A stretch of 64,000 bases of DNA from Marinomonas sargassi (GCF_025716875.1 NZ_JAOVZB010000003.1:248001-312000), one strand, 5' to 3'. Positions 48,620-59,690 are shown, numbered from the stretch's first letter. Notes: generated by a model not told the origin, from the sequence alone. A program made the numbers and translations.

Positions 48620-49568
48620 TCATGAGTCGTTGCCATTCTTTTTCTAGCGGCGCTTCAAATACTTTCTTTTCACCATCTAGCATTATCTCTAAGCGTGTCG
48701 CATGTAGACACAAACGCTTAAAGCCCAACGCTTTGGTTTCTTTTAACAATTCAGCTGGCGAGTATTTATCATCCCCAACAATAGGGTAACCCGCATGGAG
48801 AGTGTGGACACGTATTTGATGGGTTCGACCTGTTACCGGTTCACATTCAACTAAACTGTAACCTTCAAACTGGCGCACAAGCTTAAATCGGGTCAGGCTT
48901 TCTTTGCCATCCGTATGCACTTTTACAACACGCTCGCCAGATTTCAATTCGTTCTTCAATAAAGGTGCGTTTACTTGCAGTTTACGCTTTGGCCAACTGC
49001 CATATACCAGAGCAAGGTAGGTTTTTTGTACACCTTCCTTTTCACGCAAAGCCGTATGGAGCTTTTTTAACACGGATCTCTTCTTAGCAATCATGATAAG
49101 ACCTGATGTATCCCTATCAAGTCGATGAACAAGCTCAGTGAATTTTTCTTGCGGTCTCATTTGGCGAATAACTTCTACCAAGCCAAAACTTAACCCACTT
49201 CCTCCATGTACCGCTAAACCCGAAGGCTTATTGACCACAATCAGGCCTTTATCTTCATAAATAATACGAGATTCTATGTCGTTTTTAAGTTTTTCTGGCA
49301 GAGTCGGCTTATCAGAAGGCGGTGTAATGACAATAGGCGCAATCCTTACAATGTCTTCACTTTGCAGGCGATAGTCAGGCTTGGTGCGCTTTTTATTAAC
49401 TCGGATTTCCCCTTTTCGGAGCAAGTTATAGATTTTCCCTTTAGGTACACCTTTTAAGAAGGTCACTAAAAAGTTATCTATACGCTGACCATCATTATTT
49501 TCGTCTATGGTGACGTAACGGACGGCCGGGCGAGGCGTTAAATTCTGTTCTGAGTCCGAGTTAAGCAA
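48594..49568 (-). CDS. rluC: 23S rRNA pseudouridine(955/2504/2580) synthase
   Basis: RluC modifies three uridines of 23S rRNA. The protein has an N-terminal S4 domain (QRIDNFLVTFLKGVPKG) and the catalytic RluA-type domain with HRLDRDTSGLIMIAK, where the aspartate is catalytic, and GRTHQIRVH. No ATG is in reach; I chose TTG 49568 because AAAGGA lies 9 bases upstream. The open frame continues to GTG 49649. It is divergent from rne, a common gammaproteobacterial pair. Confidence 0.93.
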   Translation of the reverse strand: MLNSDSEQNLTPRPAVRYVTIDENNDGQRIDNFLVTFLKGVPKGKIYNLLRKGEIRVNKKRTKPDYRLQSEDIVRIAPIVITPPSDKPTLPEKLKNDIESRIIYEDKGLIVVNKPSGLAVHGGSGLSFGLVEVIRQMRPQEKFTELVHRLDRDTSGLIMIAKKRSVLKKLHTALREKEGVQKTYLALVYGSWPKRKLQVNAPLLKNELKSGERVVKVHTDGKESLTRFKLVRQFEGYSLVECEPVTGRTHQIRVHTLHAGYPIVGDDKYSPAELLKETKALGFKRLCLHATRLEIMLDGEKKVFEAPLEKEWQRLMNDVLVSPF

Positions 49569-50034
49569 AGATTGGTTTCCTTTATAATTGAAGCACTTAG
49601 ATTTTGCTGCTATATTAGCATTCGCACAGGGTAAGAGGTAACAAAACACCTCGAAGATAAGAAATTAGAATGAATGAAACCTACCAAAGCGACACTTTGG
49701 CCCTATCTTACCTCTGCAACAGTTAATCTTAAATAATTAAACCGCATGATTCGAAAACACCCGCGTCAGTGGAAGGAATTCTCATTAAGTTGCTCGACCT
49801 CGCAGGTATGCGTTGTGCAATAACAAAAGCAAAAAAGAACGAGACAGATTAAAGAGGCTATTTAGTAGAAATTACGACAGTTGTTGAATGATATCGTTTA
49901 AACACAATAAACAATCGCTCCCCAAGCTGATCAATAAAACTGAATATTTTGCTCTAATTTTAAGTCAAATTTATTAATGGTTACCCTACCACCGCCGTGA
50001 CTCTTCGCATCAGCTAACAGAGTTCACACATATA
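49569..50034. promoter_or_regulatory. Divergent rluC/rne region and rne leader
   Basis: About 466 bases with no clear gene. In E. coli the long rne leader contains hairpins through which RNase E represses its own mRNA. The region is long enough for the same, but I do not see the published hairpin sequences. Confidence 0.5.
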
Positions 50035-53000
50035 ATGATTAGAATGCTTATTAACGCAACTCAACAAGAAGAGTTGCGCGTTGCCCTCGTAGATGGCCAG
50101 CGCTTGTACGATCTTGATATCGAATCCGGTTCTCGCGAACAGAAAAAATCCAATATTTATAAAGGCCGTATTACTCGTATAGAGCCAAGCTTAGAAGCTG
50201 CCTTTGTTGATTTTGGCGCAGAACGCCATGGTTTCCTCCCTCTTAAAGAAATTTCCAAAACTTACTTTTCCAAAAAGTCCAACAACGAAGGCCGCATTAA
50301 CATCAAAGATGTTTTAAGCGAAGGCCAAGAAGTTATTGTTCAGGTTGATAAAGAAGAGCGTGGTAATAAAGGTGCAGCGCTAACGACTTTTGTTAGTCTA
50401 GCGGGCCGCTACCTAGTTTTGATGCCAAATAACCCTCGTGCAGGCGGCATTTCTCGTCGTATCGATGGCGACGACAGAAGCAATCTGAAAGAAGCTATGT
50501 CAGGGTTAAAGACACCTGAAAATGGCGGACTTATTGTTCGTACGGCAGGTGTTGGTCGTTCTACTGAAGAACTGCAATGGGATTTGGATTACCTAGATAC
50601 ACTTTGGAACTCAATCACTAAAGCGGCTTCTGAGAAGCCAGCTCCTTTCTTGATTTACCAAGAAAGCAACATTGTTATCCGTGCCATTCGTGATTACCTA
50701 CGCGAAGACATTGGCGAAGTACTGATCGACGAAAAAGGCGCTTACCAAGATGCCATCAACTTTGTTATGCAGGTAATGCCGCATTTCAAATCTCGCATTA
50801 AGATGTACACGGACACAACTCCCCTATTCAATCGTTTCCAAATTGAAACGCAAATTGAAACCGCTTTCCAACGTGAAGTACGTTTACCTTCTGGTGGTTC
50901 AATTGTTATTGACCCAACAGAAGCATTGGTTTCAATCGATATCAACTCGGCTCGTGCAACGAAAGGCGGAGACATCGAAGAAACCGCACTGCGCACTAAC
51001 TTAGAAGCCGCGGATGAAATTTCTCGCCAACTTCGTCTTCGTGATATTGGCGGATTAGTGGTCATCGACTTTATCGATATGACACCAATTCGTAATCAGA
51101 AAGAAGTTGAGAATCGCATGAAGAATGCGCTTGCCGCTGACCGCGCTCGCATTCAAGTTGGTCGCATTTCTCGCTTTGGTTTATTAGAAATGTCACGCCA
51201 GCGTTTACGCCCTTCTCTAGGTGAAACCAGTGGTATTGTTTGCCCTCGCTGTACCGGCCAAGGCTTCATTCGTGACGTAGAATCTTTAGGCCTATCCGTA
51301 TTGCGCCTAATTGAAGAAGAATGCGCAAAAGAGCGCACTGCTCAGATTCGCGCTGTCTTACCTGTTTCTGTTGCTACCTTCCTGCTTAATGAGAAGCGTA
51401 CCAACATAGCAAAAGTTGAAAAACGCAACGACGTTCACATTATTCTAGTGCCTAACCCACATATGGAAACACCGCACTTTGAAGTGGAGCGTATTCGCGA
51501 TGATAATTCTGTTATCACTCAAAATGAAAACAGCTACACCTTAGTTGAAACTCCAGAGCAAGCACCTTATGTGCCTCGCCAAGTTACTGAAGATGTTCGC
51601 CCTCAAGCAGCAGTCACAAGCATTGCTCCTAAGTCTCCAGCTCCTGAGCACGTTGAGCCAGTAGCTAAGCCGAAAGCAGTAACGAAAGCGAATAAGCCTG
51701 GTTTACTCTCTCGCATCATGAGAGCATTGTTTGGTGATAACCAAGCGCAAACTCAAACCAAAACTTCTCGTAGCTCCAATTCTAAAGCCTCTAGCAAAAA
51801 GCCAGAAGCGAATAGACCTACTAAAAAAACAGGCAACCGCAACAACAAGCGCAATGTTAAGCATCAGAGCACAGAGCGTGACGAGAAGCTGAACAACCAA
51901 ACTGAACGCTCGACACGCAAAACTCGTCGTGAAAAAGCGGAAGCTAAAGGTAGCCGAAATACTAACCGTGACAACAAGCAAGAGCCACAAGAAACAACTG
52001 GCACTTCTCGTCAGGCACAAAAAGTGGTTCCTGAAGTTAAAGAACGTAAGCGTGAACGTAACAATAACCGTCGTCGCAGCGGTAAATTAAAAGATGAAGC
52101 GTTAGAAGCAGCCAACCAGTTAGAGCAAGAAACATCTGCTCAATTAGCCGCTGAGCAAAATGCGCAATCAGACATTAAGGACAATAAGGACGAGCCACAG
52201 CGCAAGTCTCGTCGTTCTCGTCGCTCTCGTCGACCAAAAGAAGATGCAAGCACTCAAGCTCAACAAGAAAATGTAGCAACGACTGAAGTGCAACAGCCAT
52301 CTACTGTAGAAGCTCAAGTAACAGAAACTGTGGAAGCTAAAACAGAAGCGGTAAATATTGATTCGACTAACATCGAAGCGCCTAAGGCTGAGACCGCCAA
52401 TACTGAAGCACCAAAAGTGGAAGCTGCTGAAGCTCAGGAAACGGTTACTGAAGTACCTCAGACAGAGGCTATTGAAGTCAAGGAAGAAATTACTGAAGCT
52501 CCTCAAACAGAGGCCACTGAAGCTAAAGAAGAAACTATCCAACCAACAGTAGAAACAATTACTGAAGTTGCTGAAGTTGCTGAAGTTGCTGAAGTTGCTG
52601 AAGTTGCTGAAGTTGCTGAAGTTGCTGAAGTTGCTGAAGTTGCTGAAGTTGCTGAAGTTGCTGAAGTTGCTGAAGTTGCTGAAGTTGCTAGCACTGAAAC
52701 ACCAGAAGTAGAGGTAGCACAAGCTCCTACAGAAGAGACTTCACCAGAAACAGCAAGTGAAGAAGCCCCTGTGGTAGAGACCAAAAGTGCTCGTCCCGCC
52801 CGCACACCTCGCCGCGGCCGTGGAAAACCAGCGGCTCCAGTAGCAAAAGCTGAAAACAAAGCGCCTATTGAATTACCTGCCGCTATCATAGCGCAACAGG
52901 AGAAAATGCGTCAGGAATTGGCTGAAAAGCGTAAAGTAAACAGCGAGAAACGACGCAGCTCATCAGGTCGAGTCAAAAACGACCCTAGGTTAGCTCGCGA

Positions 53001-53040
53001 GAATAACGCTTCTCCAGAGGCAAATTCAGAAAACAATTAA
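50035..53040 (+). CDS. rne: Ribonuclease E
   Basis: RNase E is the main endonuclease of mRNA decay and rRNA/tRNA processing and the scaffold of the degradosome. The first 500 residues match E. coli closely: S1 domain (about 36-120), catalytic D302 and D345, and zinc-link C403 and C406 (CPRC). The membrane-targeting amphipathic helix [13 protein letters not shown] is at about 555-567. The disordered tail has two Arg-rich RNA-binding stretches, then an acidic region with 14 EVA repeats. The length is 1001 aa, near normal. Confidence 0.97.
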   Translation: MIRMLINATQQEELRVALVDGQRLYDLDIESGSREQKKSNIYKGRITRIEPSLEAAFVDFGAERHGFLPLKEISKTYFSKKSNNEGRINIKDVLSEGQEVIVQVDKEERGNKGAALTTFVSLAGRYLVLMPNNPRAGGISRRIDGDDRSNLKEAMSGLKTPENGGLIVRTAGVGRSTEELQWDLDYLDTLWNSITKAASEKPAPFLIYQESNIVIRAIRDYLREDIGEVLIDEKGAYQDAINFVMQVMPHFKSRIKMYTDTTPLFNRFQIETQIETAFQREVRLPSGGSIVIDPTEALVSIDINSARATKGGDIEETALRTNLEAADEISRQLRLRDIGGLVVIDFIDMTPIRNQKEVENRMKNALAADRARIQVGRISRFGLLEMSRQRLRPSLGETSGIVCPRCTGQGFIRDVESLGLSVLRLIEEECAKERTAQIRAVLPVSVATFLLNEKRTNIAKVEKRNDVHIILVPNPHMETPHFEVERIRDDNSVITQNENSYTLVETPEQAPYVPRQVTEDVRPQAAVTSIAPKSPAPEHVEPVAKPKAVTKANKPGLLSRIMRALFGDNQAQTQTKTSRSSNSKASSKKPEANRPTKKTGNRNNKRNVKHQSTERDEKLNNQTERSTRKTRREKAEAKGSRNTNRDNKQEPQETTGTSRQAQKVVPEVKERKRERNNNRRRSGKLKDEALEAANQLEQETSAQLAAEQNAQSDIKDNKDEPQRKSRRSRRSRRPKEDASTQAQQENVATTEVQQPSTVEAQVTETVEAKTEAVNIDSTNIEAPKAETANTEAPKVEAAEAQETVTEVPQTEAIEVKEEITEAPQTEATEAKEETIQPTVETITEVAEVAEVAEVAEVAEVAEVAEVAEVAEVAEVAEVAEVAEVASTETPEVEVAQAPTEETSPETASEEAPVVETKSARPARTPRRGRGKPAAPVAKAENKAPIELPAAIIAQQEKMRQELAEKRKVNSEKRRSSSGRVKNDPRLARENNASPEANSENN
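52564..52689 (+). repeat. 14 perfect 9-bp repeats in the rne tail (EVA)n
   Basis: GAAGTTGCT is repeated 14 times without a mismatch, encoding (EVA)14 at residues 844-885. The unit keeps the frame, so slippage would change tail length only. Similar but degenerate TEAP and EVKE motifs surround it. Confidence 0.95.
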
Positions 53041-53070
53041 TATCTTGTAATTTTTGTTTTATTCTGAATA

Positions 53071-53097
53071 AAGAGCCCGCCTGATGCGGGCTCTTTA
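53071..53097 (+). terminator. rne terminator
   Basis: AAGAGCCCGC pairs with GCGGGCTCTT around CTGAT and is followed by TAATA. Confidence 0.85.
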
Positions 53098-53163
53098 ATA
53101 AGTGAAGCACAAAGACTTTCAATGCATTAATATGAAGAAAAATCAGGCAGTGGATATAGCATA

Positions 53164-54810
53164 ATGATCATTGACTTCTCTCGATTTAAAGATTGGAATT
53201 TACTGGGTGATTTATTTGGTGGGGCAACTACCGCTATCGTCTCCCTCCCTCTCGCCTTAGCCTTCGGCGTAGCCTCCGGTGCAGGAGCTGAAGCCGGGTT
53301 ATGGGGCGCCATACTTGTTGGCTTTTTTGCTGCTTTATTTGGCGGCTCAACAAGCTTAATCTCAGAGCCTACTGGCCCAATGACGGTCATTATGACGGCT
53401 GTTTTAACCAGCATGATGGCAGCCAACCCAGATCATGGCCTTGCCATGGCCTTCACCGTCGTCATGATAGCAGGCCTTTTTCAAATATCCCTTGGCTACT
53501 TGAAGCTTGGGAAATACATTACCTTGATGCCTTATAGCGTCATATCAGGCTTCATGTCCGGTATTGGTATCATATTAATTGTTCTACAACTTGCGCCATT
53601 CCTTGGCCACCCCTCTCCAGCAGGCGGCGTCATGGGAACCATTACCGCCCTCCCACATTTACTATTAAACCTACATTTCTCTGAATTATTTCTGGGTCTT
53701 TTGACTCTAGGCGTTTTGTTTTACTTACCAAAGCACTGGCGTAAATATGTTCCACCGCAACTTGTTGCACTAGTCGCCATCACCCTTGTTTCTATCATTC
53801 TTTTTAGTGAAACCGACGTTCGACGCATTGGACTAATACCGTCTGGTTTGCCTTCAATTAAATGGCCGCACTTTGAAGCTAGCGTCTTTATGGAGATGGT
53901 GATTGATGGCCTAGTTCTAGGAACCTTAGGCTGTATCGATACACTATTAACAGCGGTTATTGCAGACAACCTAACACGCAAAGAACACGACTCTAACAGA
54001 GAGCTTATTGGTCAAGGTGTTGCCAACTTAACATCTGGCATATTAGGCGGATTACCCGGCGCAGGCGCTACCATGGGGACAGTGGTAAACATCCAATCTG
54101 GTGGCAAATCCCCGTTAGCGGCCATTGCTCGTGCCTTAATCCTGATGTTTGTAGTACTAGGGGCCTCTCAACTCATTAGCCCTATACCTATGGCCGTTCT
54201 TGCTGGTATTGCCCTCTATGTAGGCCTAAACATTCTTGATTGGAGCTTTTTAAAACGCGCCCATAAGGTCGCTCGTTCTCCTACTATCATAATGTATGGC
54301 GTTATGGCTTTGACTGTATTTGTTGATCTAATGGTGGCTGTGGGAATCGGTGTTTTCATCGCAAACATACTAACAATAGAAAAGCTCAGCCAGCTTCAAT
54401 CTGGCGACGTAAAAGCCATCAGCGATGCTGACGATGACATCTTACTTACCGAAGAAGAAGCCGAGCTATTAGATAAAGCTGATGGCCAAGTTCTATTATT
54501 TTACCTATCAGGCCCGATGATTTTCGGGGCAAGTAAAGCCATTGCCCAACATCACAATAAGATACACAACTATAAAGCCGTGGTATTGGATTTGAGTGCT
54601 GTTCCTATGATGGACCTAACCATAAGCTTAGCCCTTGAAAACGCCATCAAGGATGCCATAGATGCGAAATGTAATGTCTATATATACAGTCCAAATGGTG
54701 AAACAACTGAGCGCCTAGAAAAGCTTGGGGTGCTTAAGCGACTTCCCCACAATGCTTTCTGTGAAAGCCGTCAGTCTGCATTAGAACAAGCAGTAGGTAA
54801 TTTAGTATAA
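53164..54810 (+). CDS. SulP family anion transporter with STAS domain
   Basis: The 548-residue protein has about 11-12 transmembrane helices followed by a cytoplasmic STAS domain (about 440-545). Family motifs GDLFGGATTAIVSLPLALAFG and NLTSGILGGLPGAGAT are seen. SulP proteins carry sulfate, bicarbonate or dicarboxylates; substrate cannot be read here. It is monocistronic after the rne terminator. Confidence 0.9.
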   Translation: MIIDFSRFKDWNLLGDLFGGATTAIVSLPLALAFGVASGAGAEAGLWGAILVGFFAALFGGSTSLISEPTGPMTVIMTAVLTSMMAANPDHGLAMAFTVVMIAGLFQISLGYLKLGKYITLMPYSVISGFMSGIGIILIVLQLAPFLGHPSPAGGVMGTITALPHLLLNLHFSELFLGLLTLGVLFYLPKHWRKYVPPQLVALVAITLVSIILFSETDVRRIGLIPSGLPSIKWPHFEASVFMEMVIDGLVLGTLGCIDTLLTAVIADNLTRKEHDSNRELIGQGVANLTSGILGGLPGAGATMGTVVNIQSGGKSPLAAIARALILMFVVLGASQLISPIPMAVLAGIALYVGLNILDWSFLKRAHKVARSPTIIMYGVMALTVFVDLMVAVGIGVFIANILTIEKLSQLQSGDVKAISDADDDILLTEEEAELLDKADGQVLLFYLSGPMIFGASKAIAQHHNKIHNYKAVVLDLSAVPMMDLTISLALENAIKDAIDAKCNVYIYSPNGETTERLEKLGVLKRLPHNAFCESRQSALEQAVGNLV

Positions 54811-54821
54811 TCCTATGAATC

Positions 54822-54843
54822 AGCGCCTGAGCTCTCAGGCGCT
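54822..54843 (+). terminator. Hairpin after the SulP gene
   Basis: AGCGCCTGAG pairs with CTCAGGCGCT with almost no loop; only a weak T tract follows. It is probably the SulP terminator. Confidence 0.6.
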
Positions 54844-54986
54844 TTCCCCCTCCACCCCAAACCCTATTACTTCCTCCAAAACTAACCTACAAATATCCCT
54901 ATTACTCTTCCCCATTAAAAATAACGACTTTTAATAGCTACCAGCATGACTAACTACAACAACCAAAAGACACTTTATTCAGGCAA

Positions 54987-55024
54987 CAAAAAAGGCCGCA
55001 TAAATATGCGGCCTTTTATTTTAA
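54987..55024. terminator. aceF terminator
   Basis: AAAAAAGGCCGCAT pairs with ATGCGGCCTTTTAT around AAAT, followed by T-rich sequence on both strands. Confidence 0.88.
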
Positions 55025-55038
55025 CGATTAAGTATTGA

Positions 55039-56931
55039 TCAAAGCGTCAGGCGACGTAAGTCACTTAATACAGAGTTCAAGAAGGTCATAAAGCGACCTG
55101 CATCACCACCATTAATTGCCCTATGGTCGTATGATAGACATAGAGGCAACATAGTGCGAGGCTCAAACTCTTTACCATTCCAACGTGGCTCAATGTCAGC
55201 TTTAGAGACACCTAGAATACCAACTTCAGGGCAGTTAACGATTGGCGTGAAACCAGTACCGCCAATTGCACCAAGGCTTGAAATAGTGAAACATCCACCC
55301 TGCATATCCGCAGGCTTAAGTTGCTTATCAAGCGCTTTCTTAATTAGCACGTTAGCTTCTTGCGCGATCTGAACTACAGATTTTTTATCTGCATCACGCA
55401 ATACAGGAACCACTAAGCCAGCTGGTGAATCTACCGCGATACCGATATGTACATATTTCTTTTGCACATAAGTTTCGCCATCAGCCATTAGAGACACATT
55501 GAAGCTTGGGTTCGCAACCATTGCTTGCGCTACAGCTTTGATCAAGAAAGGAAGAGGAGTTAATTTAACACCCTGCTTCTCCATTTCTGGTTTCAAGCCT
55601 TTACGGAAGCCTTCAAGGTCTGTGATATCCGCTTTATCGAACTGAGTAACCTGAGGAACAACCAAAGAGTTACGAACCATGTTCTGAGCTGTTAGACGCT
55701 GGATCTTACTTAGCTTAATAACTTCAACTTCACCAAACTTACTAAAGTCTTGGTCTGGAACAGTCGGTAAGCCAGCACCTGATGCAGCACCAGCCGCAGG
55801 GGCAGAAGCTGCTTTTTGTACAGCGGCTTTCACGTAGGCATGCAAGTCTTCTTTCGTAATACGATTACGAGGACCAGTTGGGCGAACCAATGCTAGATCA
55901 ACACCAAGTTCACGAGCCAACATACGTACAGCAGGGCCAGCATGAACTTTCTTAGAAGGTTCAGACAATACTGCAGAAGTATCAACAGCTGCAGGAGCTG
56001 ACGCTTTTGCTGGCGCAGCAGTTTGAGGTGCCGCAGCGGCTGGAGCAGGAGCCGAAACTGGCGCAGCGGCAGGAGCAGCAACACCTTCAACTTCAAGCTC
56101 TAGTACAGGATGACCCTCAGAAACTAAATCACCTACATTGATAGATACAGATTTAACAGTACCCGCTTTCGGTGCTGGAATTTCCATTGAAGCTTTATCT
56201 GTCTCAAGCACGATAATAGAATCGCCTTCAGCGATTTTATCGCCAGCAGAAACCGCAACTTCAATAACCTCAACACCTTCAGCGCCACCAATATCAGGAA
56301 CATTGACGACTTCAACACCACCTGAAACAGGTGCCGCAGGAGCTGGAGCCGCAACAGGCGCTGATACTTCAGCTGCTGCAGAGGACTCAGTCAATAGAAC
56401 TAGAATATCTGCACCTTCAGAAACAGTGTCTCCCACTTTAATAGTGATAGACCCAACTTTCCCAGAAGCTGGAGAAGGAATATCCATAGAAGCTTTATCA
56501 GTTTCTAGAACGATTAGTGAATCACCTTCCGCTACATCGTCACCTTCAGCAACGCAAACTTCGATAACTTCGACGCCTTCAGCACCACCAATGTCAGGAA
56601 CGGTAACTTTCTCTTCACTTGCCACTGCAGCTTGTGCTGTAGCCACTGGAGCAGGCTCTTCTACTTTTGCTTCTGGAGCAGATGCCGTTGCACCCTCAAC
56701 TTCAACAACAAGAATTTCATCACCTTCAGACAACAAGTCACCTTCTTTAATAGAAATGCTCGTCACTTTACCAGCTACAGATGATGGTACATCCATAGAA
56801 GCTTTATCTGTTTCCAGAACTATAATTGATTGGTCGACTTCAATAACATCGCCAACACTTACACTGATTTCAATAACTTCAACATCAGCCGCACCACCAA
56901 TATCGGGTACTCGAACGATTTCAGTACTCAC
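55039..56931 (-). CDS. aceF: Pyruvate dehydrogenase E2 (dihydrolipoyllysine acetyltransferase)
   Basis: The 630-residue protein has three lipoyl domains with the lysines K43, K146 and K246 (LETDKASM), Ala/Pro linkers, the E3-binding domain (about 333-370, VRMLARELGVDL) and the catalytic core. The active-site His is H603 in DHRAINGG. The usual aspartate of the HxxxDG motif is asparagine (N607), a change I believe also occurs in some other bacterial E2p enzymes. It follows aceE by 92 bases. Confidence 0.97.
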   Translation of the reverse strand: MSTEIVRVPDIGGAADVEVIEISVSVGDVIEVDQSIIVLETDKASMDVPSSVAGKVTSISIKEGDLLSEGDEILVVEVEGATASAPEAKVEEPAPVATAQAAVASEEKVTVPDIGGAEGVEVIEVCVAEGDDVAEGDSLIVLETDKASMDIPSPASGKVGSITIKVGDTVSEGADILVLLTESSAAAEVSAPVAAPAPAAPVSGGVEVVNVPDIGGAEGVEVIEVAVSAGDKIAEGDSIIVLETDKASMEIPAPKAGTVKSVSINVGDLVSEGHPVLELEVEGVAAPAAAPVSAPAPAAAAPQTAAPAKASAPAAVDTSAVLSEPSKKVHAGPAVRMLARELGVDLALVRPTGPRNRITKEDLHAYVKAAVQKAASAPAAGAASGAGLPTVPDQDFSKFGEVEVIKLSKIQRLTAQNMVRNSLVVPQVTQFDKADITDLEGFRKGLKPEMEKQGVKLTPLPFLIKAVAQAMVANPSFNVSLMADGETYVQKKYVHIGIAVDSPAGLVVPVLRDADKKSVVQIAQEANVLIKKALDKQLKPADMQGGCFTISSLGAIGGTGFTPIVNCPEVGILGVSKADIEPRWNGKEFEPRTMLPLCLSYDHRAINGGDAGRFMTFLNSVLSDLRRLTL

Positions 56932-56974
56932 AGAAATCTCCTTTGTCTTTTAGACGCATCAAACTTAAAAACTC

Positions 56975-57005
56975 ATCTAACTTGGAGCTATCCTCCAAGT
57001 TAGAT
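56975..57005 (-). promoter_or_regulatory. Hairpin between aceE and aceF
   Basis: ATCTAACTTGGA is the exact inverse of TCCAAGTTAGAT across 7 bases. On the minus strand five T follow at some distance. It may set the aceE:aceF ratio or protect the aceE mRNA end. Confidence 0.6.
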
Positions 57006-57023
57006 ACCTAGCTTGTCAGATAA

Positions 57024-59690
57024 TTAGCAAGTTACAGGGTTTGCTTTTTCTGGGTCTAAGCCAAATTTCGCAATTGCTTCACTTACTACAGATGCTTCAA
57101 TTACACCGTCTTGTACTAGTGCGCTTAGGGCAGAAACAACCACCCAGTAACGGTTCACTTCGAAGAAGTGACGTAGTTGTGCACGAGTATCACTGCGTCC
57201 AAAGCCGTCTGTACCTAGTACGTTGTATGTACCTTTGATGAACGGACGAATTTGATCTGCGAACAATTTAATATGGTCGGTAGACGCAATAACTGGACCT
57301 TTACCTTCTAGGCAAGTCTCAACATAAGATGGGCGAGCCGCCTCTTCTGGGTGTAGCATACTCCAACGACTTGCATCTAAACCTTCACGACGCAATTCGT
57401 TGAAAGAAGTAACACTCCATACATCAGAGTTTACACCGTAATCTTTATAAAGAATTTCAGCCGCTGCTTCCACTTCACGAAGAATTACACCAGAACCAAG
57501 CAATTGAACTTGTTTCTTATTGGCTTTCTTCTCGTGAGACTTAAGCTTGTACATCCCTTTAATGATGCCATCTTCAACGCCTTCAGGCATATCTTCATGA
57601 GCATAGTTTTCATTCATTACTGTTAAGTAATAGAAAACACTCTCTTTCTCTTTATACATACGACGCAAGCCATCTTGAACGATAACAGCAACTTCGTAAG
57701 AGTAAGTAGGATCATAAGAGATACAGTTAGGGATAGTACCTGCCAAGATGTGAGAGTGACCATCTTCGTGCTGCAAGCCTTCACCATTCAGTGTTGTACG
57801 ACCTGCTGTTGCACCCAATAGGAAACCACGAGCCTGAGAGTCACCTGCTGCCCAAGCCAAGTCACCAATACGCTGGAAACCAAACATTGAGTAGTAGATG
57901 TAAACAGGAATCATTGGAAGATTACTATTACTGTAAGAAGTCGCTAACGCTAACCAAGAAGAGAATGCACCGGCTTCATTGATACCTTCTTGAAGGATCT
58001 GACCGTCTTGTGATTCTTTGTAGTACATAACCTGAGTGTGGTCATGTGGCGTGTAACGTTGTCCTTCACAGCTGTAGATACCTAGCTGACGGAACATACC
58101 TTCCATACCGAAAGTACGAGCTTCATCGGCAAGAATTGGCACAACACGTTCGCCAATATTCTTGTCTTTCACCATAACATTCAATGCACGAACAAATGCC
58201 ATAGTTGTTGAAATTTCACGGCCTTTCGTACCAGCGATTTGAGCTTTAAATGCTTCTAGTGAAGGCACTTCTAGCGCTTCACAATCACGACGACGAACTG
58301 GGAAGTCACCACTCAATTCTTTACGACGTGCGCGCAAGTATTGCATTTCAGGGCTATCTTCAGCTGGCTTGTAGTAAGGCAGATCTTTAAGCTCTTCATC
58401 ACTAATTGGAATACCGAACTTGTCACGGAACTGAGCCAAAGACTCTTCATCCAGTTTCTTAGTTTGGTGAGCTGTATTCTGCGCTTCAGCCGCCTTAAAC
58501 ATGCCGTAACCTTTAACGGTTTGTGCCAAGACAACAGTAGGCTGACCTTTATGTGAAGTCGCTTCTGCATAAGCTGCATAAACTTTGTGAGGGTCATGAC
58601 CACCGCGATTAAGATTCATGATCTCATCGTCGGTCATATCTTTAACCATCTCTAGCAACTCTGGGTATTTACCAAAGAAATGCTCACGAGTATAAGCGCC
58701 ACCATTTGCTTTGTAGTTCTGTAGTTCGCCATCGCAAACTTCATTCATACGCTTAACAAGCAAACCTTTAGTGTCTTTTTCGAATAATGGATCCCAATGA
58801 CGACCCCATAGACACTTAACAACGTTCCAGCCAGCGCCACGGAAAACACCTTCAAGCTCTTGAACAATTTTACTGTTACCACGAACAGGGCCATCAAGAC
58901 GCTGAAGGTTACAGTTGATAACGAAGATTAAGTTATCTAATTTTTCACGACCTGCAAGGGAGATAGCACCTAAGGATTCTGGCTCATCACACTCACCATC
59001 ACCTAAGAAAGCCCAAACCTTACGGTCACCTTGATCGATCAAACCACGGTTATGTTGGTATCTCATTACGTGTGCTTGGTAAATAGCTTGTAATGGCCCA
59101 AGACCCATAGATACTGTTGGAAACTGCCAGTAATCCGGCATCAACCAAGGGTGTGGGTAAGAAGAAATACCTTTACCATCGACTTCACGACGGAAATTAT
59201 CTAATTGCTCATCTGTTAGGCGCCCTTCAATGTAAGAGCGAGCATAGATACCAGGAGATATATGACCTTGGAAGAAAACCATATCAGCTTCTTGCTTATC
59301 GCTATTACCGCGGAAGAAGTGATTGAAACCAATATCATAAAGCGTTGCCGCTGAAGAAAAACTTGTAATGTGACCACCAAGCGTAGAATCAGCTCGGTTT
59401 GCCTTCATTACCATTGCCAATGCGTTCCAACGAATAATGGAACGGATTTTACGCTCCATGAATACGTCACCCGGCAATGGCTTCTGATTTTCAGGAGATA
59501 TTGTATTCCGATATGGTGTCGTGATGGACGACGGCATTGACGTACCAGCTTTTGAAGCTTCATTCGTCAAACGATTTAAAATGTATTGTGCGCGATCAGG
59601 ACCTTCTTCTCGAAGGACAGACTCAAGCGCATCGACCCACTCTTTGGTTTCAATTGGATCGATGTCTTCGAGTATATGCTGCTCAGTCAT
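57024..59690 (-). CDS. aceE: Pyruvate dehydrogenase E1 component
   Basis: AceE decarboxylates pyruvate with thiamine diphosphate. The 888-residue homodimeric-type E1 has the TPP motif GDGECDEPES...NCNLQRLDGP and the YQHNRGL and EGLQHEDGHS segments. It is first of aceE-aceF. lpd and pdhR are not in the window, and no PdhR operator (AATTGGT...ACCAATT) is seen upstream. Confidence 0.98.
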   Translation of the reverse strand: MTEQHILEDIDPIETKEWVDALESVLREEGPDRAQYILNRLTNEASKAGTSMPSSITTPYRNTISPENQKPLPGDVFMERKIRSIIRWNALAMVMKANRADSTLGGHITSFSSAATLYDIGFNHFFRGNSDKQEADMVFFQGHISPGIYARSYIEGRLTDEQLDNFRREVDGKGISSYPHPWLMPDYWQFPTVSMGLGPLQAIYQAHVMRYQHNRGLIDQGDRKVWAFLGDGECDEPESLGAISLAGREKLDNLIFVINCNLQRLDGPVRGNSKIVQELEGVFRGAGWNVVKCLWGRHWDPLFEKDTKGLLVKRMNEVCDGELQNYKANGGAYTREHFFGKYPELLEMVKDMTDDEIMNLNRGGHDPHKVYAAYAEATSHKGQPTVVLAQTVKGYGMFKAAEAQNTAHQTKKLDEESLAQFRDKFGIPISDEELKDLPYYKPAEDSPEMQYLRARRKELSGDFPVRRRDCEALEVPSLEAFKAQIAGTKGREISTTMAFVRALNVMVKDKNIGERVVPILADEARTFGMEGMFRQLGIYSCEGQRYTPHDHTQVMYYKESQDGQILQEGINEAGAFSSWLALATSYSNSNLPMIPVYIYYSMFGFQRIGDLAWAAGDSQARGFLLGATAGRTTLNGEGLQHEDGHSHILAGTIPNCISYDPTYSYEVAVIVQDGLRRMYKEKESVFYYLTVMNENYAHEDMPEGVEDGIIKGMYKLKSHEKKANKKQVQLLGSGVILREVEAAAEILYKDYGVNSDVWSVTSFNELRREGLDASRWSMLHPEEAARPSYVETCLEGKGPVIASTDHIKLFADQIRPFIKGTYNVLGTDGFGRSDTRAQLRHFFEVNRYWVVVSALSALVQDGVIEASVVSEAIAKFGLDPEKANPVTC

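Noticed and set aside
52168..52722. Antisense open frame rich in Asn-Phe-Ser repeats
   Set aside because: It is the reverse reading of the (EVA)n repeats in rne and has no start features of its own.
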